Source: Phycisphaeraceae bacterium
GTDB lineage: Bacteria > Planctomycetota > Phycisphaerae > Phycisphaerales > Phycisphaeraceae
Direction: 5' to 3'
NCBI GenBank assembly: GCA_020848195.1
Contig: JADLAP010000062.1
Location: 1 to 52,804 of the forward strand
DNA length: 52,804 nt
Shown: positions 49,001-52,804 of the stretch, piece by piece
How positions within the stretch are numbered: the stretch's first letter is position 1
Layout of the letters: every line of letters starts with the position of its first letter
Translations under genes and position numbers: made by a program
Notes under the pieces: generated by a model
What the model saw: only the letters and a program-made list of their open reading frames with translations
Told to the model about the DNA's origin: nothing
The model's database searches: none

Positions 49001-51847
49001 ATCGGTCAGTTCCGCCAGCAGGTCGATCACGGGGGCAGCCACGGCGATCACCTGCGTTTCGCCGGTGAGTACGAGGTTGTTCTTCGGATCGACATCGCCG
49101 AGCGTGTTGGTGGGATCGACCCACGCGACGAGGCGGTACTTGCCCGCGGCTGCGGTGGCGGGGAACTCCACCTGACCGATGGCGCTGCGCGAGGATGCGG
49201 GCGCCATGGCGGCGACATCGACGCCGGCCATCGTCGCCAGCAGCAGGTCGCGCGCGTCATCTTTGGCATCGGCGGGCCGGGCGATCAGGCGGATGTCCAC
49301 CTTGCGATCCGCCGGCGTGGGGATATTGCCCAGGTTGGTGAACTTGACCACGAGTTTGGCGACGGCGTTGTGGCCCGCGATGACGCCGGCGGGCAGCGTC
49401 GGGTCGGGCAGTTCCGCCACGAGATCGACGAACGGGGCCGCGACGGCGACGGCCTGGTTTTCGCTGACCGCCACGCGGTTGTTTGCCGGTTTGGCGTCCG
49501 TGATCGCGCCCGCCGGGTCGATCCACGCCGCCAGCCGGTACTTGCCCGCCGGCACATTCGCGCCGATCGTCGCCGTGACGGCGAAGACCTTCGATTCCCC
49601 GGCCGGCAGCTCACTGATGTCCTGCCCTGCCAGGCTGGTCAGCGGGATTTCCTTCTTCAGATTCTCCACATCATCCACCGGACGCAGCAGCACGCGCAGG
49701 TCGATTTTCTGCCCCTTGGCGGTTGCGACGTTGCCCTGGTTGATAACTTTCACCGGAACCGACAGCGGCGTGTCCGTGCCCGCGACCACGGCCGCGGGAC
49801 TCTGCAGATTCACGATGTCCGACGCCAGGTCGTACACCGGCGCGTCGACGCGGATCGCCTGCGCAGCCGGGGTCAGCGCGACGTTGTTGGCTTCGTTGGC
49901 TTCCTTGACGCCGTTGCCCGGATCAAGCGTGGCGACGATCACATACTCCCCGGCCGGCATGCCCGCGGGGAACGCCGCCTTGCCCGACAATGTGGTCGAT
50001 TCTCCCGGCGCCAGGCCGCCCACCGGCTGGTCCTTGAGCACCGCGAGGTTCACGTCGTGCTCATTGTCGTCGAGCTTCGACGCCAGGCGGGCCGAGAGCT
50101 GCACGTCCATCATCTGGCCCGCGGGCACGGGAACGTTGCCCGCGTTGGTCACCTGCACGGGAACGGGCAGCGCGAACTCCGTGCCGCCGACGATCGCGTG
50201 CGGCGGACGCAGGCTGACCACGCTGGCCACGAGGTCCACGAACGGCGCTTCCACCGCCACCTCGTCCTCCAGCGTCACCGTGTTGTTCGATTCATCTGCT
50301 TCCTTCAGTTTGCCGGCCTCGACGAGGGCCATCAGCCGGTAACGACCCACCGGAAGATTCTGCGGTATCGCGGTGTCCAGCGACAGCATCTGCTCCTTGC
50401 CCGGCAACAACGATCCCAGCGGCATCGCATCAATCGACCGCAATTTCACGTCCAGTTTGTCGTCCCGCGCTTCCACGGGCCGCAGCACGACGCGGATGTC
50501 CGCGGCCGCGCCTTCGGGGTACGTCACGCTGCCGCTGTTGCGCAGCTTCACCGGCAACAGCACCGCCGGCGTCTGACCCGCGATCACCCGCCGGGGCCAC
50601 TGCGGACTTTCCAGCGTCAGCGTCAGGTCCGTCACGCTCGCCATCACCTGGATCGGCTCCAGCAGCATCGCCGTGTTGTTGTTCCGGTTGATCTCGTGAA
50701 TCCGGCGCAGCGGGTCCACCATCGCGCGGAGGATGTAGCTGTCCACCTTCAGGTCGGCCGGCAGCGTCACGGCCACTTCGATCACCTGCGATTTGCCCGG
50801 CGAAAGCTCCGTCAGCGGAATCGCCGTCGCCTTGCCCAGCACGAGGTCGGCCTTGTCGTTCATCGCCTCCATCGCCGGCCGGGCGATGATGTGCACGTCC
50901 GTCTGCTGGTCGGCGTCGAACGGCATGTTCCCCGCGTTCGTGATCTTCACGGGTATCTTCAGCGACCGCGCGATCCCCGCCACCACGCCCTTGGGCAGTT
51001 CCGCCGTCGCCAGGTCGATCAGCAGGTCCACGCTCGCCGGCGTCACCGCGATGGTGTCCGGCAGCATCGCTTCATTGTTGCCCTTGTTCGTTTCCACCAC
51101 GGCGCTTTGGCCGTCGATCTTCGCGTGCAGCGTGTAGCTGCCGACTTCCAGCGGGCCGGGAAATTCGGCGACCAGCACGCTCTTGATCGTTTCCCCAGGC
51201 GCCATGCCGCCGACCGACTGGTTCGGCTCGTCGACCAGCGTGATGTCCTTGGTTTCATCCACAGCGCCCGCCGGCCTCGCGTAGACCCGCAGGTCCACAT
51301 ACTGCTTCCGAGGCAGCGACGCATCGCCCTTGTTCGACACCATCAGCGTGAACCGCGCCACGCCGTGACCGCCGGCGACGATCGAGCCCGGCAGCGACAC
51401 CTGCCCGAACGTCACATCCAGATCCACCGTGCCGTCGGCCGACTCGGTCACGGAGTTGCCCGCGTCGATGTAGGCCACGAGCCGGTAGTCCTGCTTGGTG
51501 ACGGTGGGAGGCAACTCGGCGGTGACCTTGAACCGTTGCCCGCCGCCGCCGGTGGTTTTCAGCGGCTGCACGGCCGTGACCTTCAGCGGAATCTCGGCTG
51601 GGCCGTCGCCCTGCATGGCGATCCGCTTGGCGATCAGACGCACTTCCACGTCCTCCAGCCGGACCTTCGCGCCTTCGGGCCACGGCGCGCGGACGGTGAC
51701 GGTGACCGTCGCGCCGTCGGCTGGAATCTGCGCCGGCTCCGCCTCCTCCGCCCAACTCCACGAAGCGGGCAGCGTCAACGTGAGCAACATCAGAAACAGA
51801 CGAAGGAAACGACGTTCAACAGGACGCTGTTGCCTCTGCATCGACAT
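43019..51847 (-). CDS. Giant exported protein with 20 CARDB-like repeats
   Basis: About 2,942 residues. A signal peptide (RFLRLFLMLLTLTLPASWSW, cleavage near WAEE) and a unique domain (about 30-145) come first. Then come 20 consecutive modules of about 134 residues (about 145-2815) and a unique C-terminal domain (about 2815-2942; begins RFRIKEMPVPFD, ends YKGLKIVVE). Each module has a VDL start, VVAG, a VKxxNxGNxPVP strand, DVKLIARP, AGKYRLAAxVDP and DxNNNxAL, which is the CARDB (immunoglobulin-like) pattern. Modules 7 and 8 are nearly identical. No membrane anchor, sortase or autotransporter motif was recognised. ATG 51847 follows AAGGGTGG; the longer frame to 51988 reads through a repeat. 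An extracellular adhesin or structural role is inference. Confidence 0.93.
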   Translation of the reverse strand: MSMQRQQRPVERRFLRLFLMLLTLTLPASWSWAEEAEPAQIPADGATVTVTVRAPWPEGAKVRLEDVEVRLIAKRIAMQGDGPAEIPLKVTAVQPLKTTGGGGQRFKVTAELPPTVTKQDYRLVAYIDAGNSVTESADGTVDLDVTFGQVSLPGSIVAGGHGVARFTLMVSNKGDASLPRKQYVDLRVYARPAGAVDETKDITLVDEPNQSVGGMAPGETIKSVLVAEFPGPLEVGSYTLHAKIDGQSAVVETNKGNNEAMLPDTIAVTPASVDLLIDLATAELPKGVVAGIARSLKIPVKITNAGNMPFDADQQTDVHIIARPAMEAMNDKADLVLGKATAIPLTELSPGKSQVIEVAVTLPADLKVDSYILRAMVDPLRRIHEINRNNNTAMLLEPIQVMASVTDLTLTLESPQWPRRVIAGQTPAVLLPVKLRNSGSVTYPEGAAADIRVVLRPVEARDDKLDVKLRSIDAMPLGSLLPGKEQMLSLDTAIPQNLPVGRYRLMALVEAGKLKEADESNNTVTLEDEVAVEAPFVDLVASVVSLRPPHAIVGGTEFALPVPVQVTNAGNVPVPAGQMMDVQLSARLASKLDDNEHDVNLAVLKDQPVGGLAPGESTTLSGKAAFPAGMPAGEYVIVATLDPGNGVKEANEANNVALTPAAQAIRVDAPVYDLASDIVNLQSPAAVVAGTDTPLSVPVKVINQGNVATAKGQKIDLRVLLRPVDDVENLKKEIPLTSLAGQDISELPAGESKVFAVTATIGANVPAGKYRLAAWIDPAGAITDAKPANNRVAVSENQAVAVAAPFVDLVAELPDPTLPAGVIAGHNAVAKLVVKFTNLGNIPTPADRKVDIRLIARPADAKDDARDLLLATMAGVDVAAMAPASSRSAIGQVEFPATAAAGKYRLVAWVDPTNTLGDVDPKNNLVLTGETQVIAVAAPVIDLLAELTDPSLPAMVVSGFGPSAKLSVKVTNKGNIAVPADRKVDVKLIARPSEAGNDARDLTLATLTGVELSNLQPGLSQSAPAEVSFPIGTPAGKYRLAAMVDQANAIGDVNLQNNFALTTETQAVAVAAPVIDLLAELTDPSLPAMVVSGFGPSAKLSIKITNKGNIAVPAGKKIDVKWIARPVDAKNDARDLTLATLTGVDLSNLQPGLSQSAPAEVTFPAGAPAGKYRLAAMVDQANAAGDVNLQNNFTLTSETQVIAVAAPFVDLLAELTDPSLPAKAIAGFGPSAKLTVKIANLGNVPVPADRKIDVRIVARLADAKDAARDVVLTTIAGVDLSGLAPTASTIAAGEAAFPANIPAGKYRLAAIVDPANIAGDADPKNNVILTSETQAVDVAAPFVDLAAELTDPSLPVQVVAGYGPTAKLTIRIANQGNVAVPADRKVDVKWIARPVDAKDSSRDLTLAVIPAVDVSTLGVAASLMAQGEAAFPAGTPAGKYCLAAVVDPANSVGDANLNNNVAFTAESQAIDVALPFVDLAAQWSTLSLPARIIAGHSPSVKVMVRLINHGNIPVPDGRGVDIRVLARPVGAKDGARDVPLEALTGQSVAGLQPTMAVTAEGSVTIPAGTAAGTYQLVAQADPTHAMGEKDTANNVAVSDEKDAFTVVAPFIDLVAELPDPSLPTQVVAGFGPSAKIAVRVTNVGNVATADGRTVDIRLIARPVGAKDAAQDIVLTTLADQPIGNLTPGAAKSLDGVLNFPAGMNPGSYRIGAQVDPANVLADADLKNNFAILGENQTLAVAAPVIDLVAELSDSTLTPRVVAGHGATGQVTLKITQRGNVPIAADRKVDLKVFARPDDAQDASRDVALASLPAMDVSGLAPGQTKALTCDVSFPTTTPAGNYRVAAWVDPNRTLGEADDRNNLALTPAGQTVSVAAPFVDLMAMLMPSSLPAQVVAGHGPSTQLAVKIANLGNIAVPADRKADVKLIARPEGARDGSHDLVLATTAGADVSSLAPSAFVQVQGEAAFPLNAPAGKYRLGAMIDSSHAVDDLNRANNIAWTGETDLVAVATPFVDLTAELASSALPAQVVAGYNAPAKVIVKIANAGNIPVPADRRIDVRLIARPADATDEARDVVLATVSGLSVAGLAPATSLTAVSDVGIPQTIAAGTYRLVAWVDPAGVVGESDTKNNLALAPASQTTTVSAPFVDLVAQLADVPLPSQVVAGHANPVKIAVKLVNQGNIATMEGRKADIRLLARPADAKDASRDVVLTTLTGQDVGNLAPTAWRMVQGDVSFPDGMTAGAYRLGAWADPTNSLGDRDPSNNLALVDDKQAVAVAAPFVDLTAELTGATLPAQVVAGFGPGARLTVKIANRGNVPVPMGRKVDVKLIARPEIAADAARDIVLSTLTDQDLSQLFGAMSKSATGEATFSANTPPGKYRLAAVVDAANVLGDRDTANNLALTSEGQVVSVVAPYVDLIAELVNPELPVKVVAGVGPDAKLTVKITNLGNVPVDGGKAIDVKLIARPADVKDSSHDIALATLAGQNISNLATGASVTVTQTVLLPATLAAGKYRLGAVADPGGVVTDRARDNNTVLTGDVKAVLVERPFVDLVASIAMGSVSPELVAEVGPAVPVTVTVTNAGNAPLPAGQTVDIAILAQPVKGGADITLGHIVGADVSNLVPGVAKSFIGQAAFPASLAGNAYVLAADVKSTTDLAEPNRDNNRAAMPREMALSIVKPRYDLAGALDVVRASISPITGSETVGVFVKAINRGNVPLPTGRAIDIELVARPTGMGRDATRDIALAKLSDQPLGGLEPGQSRSFKASLTLRGDQMPTDDYYLFAKLDSSNVLAESNEEDNLISDPQHVVAVGQRFRIKEMPVPFDSDGPQRYEVNGIEIVVKNAAGLPPVDQFMQLKVELTKSYAGYVSPRAGEKIESPRLAELSAKGDIYLYRSAVRALCDRIRDHLEDSGQRRTVRPAPDQIGGNGEDLRTGGYKGLKIVVE

Positions 51848-51880
51848 GCGATACCACCCTTGCTGGCAAAATGAAAAATG

Positions 51881-51917
51881 CCCCGCCCCTGACAGCGGGG
51901 ATGACCTTGGGATTATA
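51881..51917 (-). promoter_or_regulatory. Possible promoter and leader hairpin of the giant protein gene
   Basis: TATAAT on the minus strand (51917-51912) about 65 bases before the ATG, without a convincing -35 box. The leader forms CCCCGC..GCGGGG (51881-51900). Just upstream is a hairpin GGCGTTT..AAAAACGC and a family A repeat. Confidence 0.45.
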
Positions 51918-51951
51918 AGCGTTTTTCGCAAACGCCTGCTTCGTGGCGTGC

Positions 51952-51978
51952 TTAGCGGCGCGGCCGAAGGCCCGCCCG
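51952..51978. repeat. Dispersed repeat family A, single copy
   Basis: TTAGCGGCGCGGCCGAAGGC followed by CCGCCCGG, between the MFS transporter stop and the giant gene promoter. Confidence 0.8.
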
Positions 51979-51997
51979 GAACGTCCACAGGCGCACC

Positions 51998-52804
51998 TTA
52001 CCCCGCCCCCGCCTGCGTCTCATCCACGAACGCCATATCCACCAGAATCGCCACCCCCAGCCCCACGCCCGCCAGAATGTGCCAGAACGGCCCGAAACTG
52101 AGCCTTTCACCCGTCATGCACAGCCCCGCCAACATGCCGTTGAACCACCCGCCCAGCACCGGCCCGATGCCCAGGACGATGATCCCGTACATCGTCTGCG
52201 CCGAGTGACGCACATCCGCCGGCGCCAGCTTCTCGACATAGATGAACGTCGCCGCGAAGAAACAGCCGTAGCACAGCCCGTGCAGCGCCTGGCTGGCGAT
52301 CACCATCCACACCGGCAGCGCGGCCGTACCGAACGCCAGATATCGCAGGAAATACGCCAGCGCGCCCAGCACGATCACCCGCTTGAATCCCCATCGCCGC
52401 AGCATCCCGCCCAGCACCGCCATCACCGCGACTTCCGCGAAGGGGCCGATGCTCATTGCCGGCAGAATCATCGCGTCCCGCACGCCGATGGCGCTGAAAA
52501 AGCTCGGCGTCTGAATGAAATAGATCGTGTGAATGGCGCTGATCATCAGACTCGCCAGCACCAGCAGCATCAGCGAAGGCCTTCGCATCAGCGTAAACGC
52601 CTTGGCGAACGCCAGTTTTTCCATCGCCTGGCGCTTCGGCTCCGTCCGCGGCAGGGCGATGATGCAATACGCCGCAAACGCGATCGACAGCACGCCGGCC
52701 GCCACCAGCGAGCCGCTGATCCGCTGCGTCACGTCCGCCGTCTCCTGCCCCACGTAAAACGGCGGCAGCAGCGAAGGTTGCACTGTCTTCATCATCCAGA
52801 TGGC
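51998..52804 (-). CDS. MFS transporter, C-terminal part (5' end outside window)
   Basis: The frame is open to the right edge, so the N-terminal half is missing. The visible about 268 residues hold 7-8 hydrophobic segments, for example SLVAAGVLSIAFAAYCIIAL, SLMLLVLASLMISAIHTIYF and GIIVLGIGPVLGGWFNGMLA. A central cytoplasmic loop with LPRTEPKRQAMEKLAFAKAF precedes the second half. FFSAIGVRDAMILPAMSIGP and IASQALHGLCYGCFFAATFI resemble the nucleoside permease (NupG/XapB-like) group of the major facilitator superfamily, common in Planctomycetes. The substrate is not certain. Confidence 0.82.
   Translation of the reverse strand, partial: AIWMMKTVQPSLLPPFYVGQETADVTQRISGSLVAAGVLSIAFAAYCIIALPRTEPKRQAMEKLAFAKAFTLMRRPSLMLLVLASLMISAIHTIYFIQTPSFFSAIGVRDAMILPAMSIGPFAEVAVMAVLGGMLRRWGFKRVIVLGALAYFLRYLAFGTAALPVWMVIASQALHGLCYGCFFAATFIYVEKLAPADVRHSAQTMYGIIVLGIGPVLGGWFNGMLAGLCMTGERLSFGPFWHILAGVGLGVAILVDMAFVDETQAGAG

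Noticed and set aside
43019-51847. CRISPR-like or minisatellite interpretation of the regular repeats
   Set aside because: The period of about 402 bp stays in one open frame with protein-level conservation; there are no short identical repeats with unique spacers.
49370-51874. An 834-codon open frame on plus (and similar ones at 43955-45235 and 46556-48193) opposite the giant gene
   Set aside because: Arg/His/Gln-rich antisense frames that merely mirror the repeat periodicity; no start signals or domains.
51848-51988. N-terminal extension of the giant protein to 51988
   Set aside because: It would translate a family A repeat, the promoter-like TATAAT and a leader hairpin, and would bury the signal peptide.

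Overview
The window is a GC-rich chromosomal segment of a Gram-negative-type bacterium, most likely a planctomycete of the Phycisphaerae group. This taxonomic call is an inference. It rests on an LpxC-FabZ fusion next to BamA/Skp/LpxD, a pseudopilin-like protein with the H-X9-DG motif typical of Planctomycetota, a two-domain thiamine enzyme (ThiD2-ThiE), cell-wall genes scattered instead of clustered, and many GTG starts and weak ribosome binding sites. No rRNA, tRNA, CRISPR array or prophage was seen.

Layout. 1-1.8 kb: class B penicillin-binding protein (cut by the left edge) and a lone ATP synthase epsilon subunit, both on minus. 2.0-8.0 kb (plus): outer-membrane biogenesis run bamA - skp-like - lpxD - lpxC/fabZ, then an Ada/MGMT-type alkyltransferase. 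8-18.2 kb (minus): candidate small RNA, MATE exporter, thiE and aroB overlapping by ATGA, HD-GYP-like protein, GAF-SpoIIE phosphatase, methyl-accepting chemotaxis protein with a clear terminator, radical SAM protein. 18.4-25.2 kb: sugar-phosphate isomerase-like protein, murC, a REP-associated Y1 transposase bracketed by its palindromes, rpmI-rplT, an endonuclease/exonuclease/phosphatase-family protein, a LOG-family protein, and mraZ with a recognisable MraZ operator. 25.2-25.8 kb: a 545-bp gene-free stretch rich in nested helices. 25.8-32.5 kb: secreted GH18-like protein, pseudopilin-like protein, ROK regulator, aldo/keto reductase and a Gfo/Idh/MocA-aldo/keto reductase fusion. 32.6-38.7 kb: topA, miaA, FkbM methyltransferase, mraY. 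38.9-43 kb: NifX-like/NifX-like/metallo-beta-lactamase operon, Gfo/Idh/MocA oxidoreductase, gamma carbonic anhydrase, HicBA-type toxin-antitoxin pair. 43.0-51.8 kb: one giant secreted protein (about 2,942 residues) built from 20 CARDB-like repeats. 52.0-52.8 kb: the C-terminal part of an MFS transporter cut by the right edge.

Functionally, the left third is envelope construction: BamA and Skp deliver and insert outer-membrane proteins, LpxD and LpxC/FabZ make lipid A, and PBP, MurC, MraY and MraZ serve peptidoglycan and division. The middle is signalling and carbohydrate oxidoreduction. A second layer consists of several families of dispersed palindromic or paired inverted repeats in the intergenic spaces. 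One family belongs to the transposase at 21 kb, and its copies have been co-opted as the 3' coding ends of two genes. The most unusual objects are the REP/transposase unit, the 20-repeat giant protein, the two candidate structured RNAs, a 127-bp cloverleaf-like inverted repeat, and the double-NifX/MBL operon.
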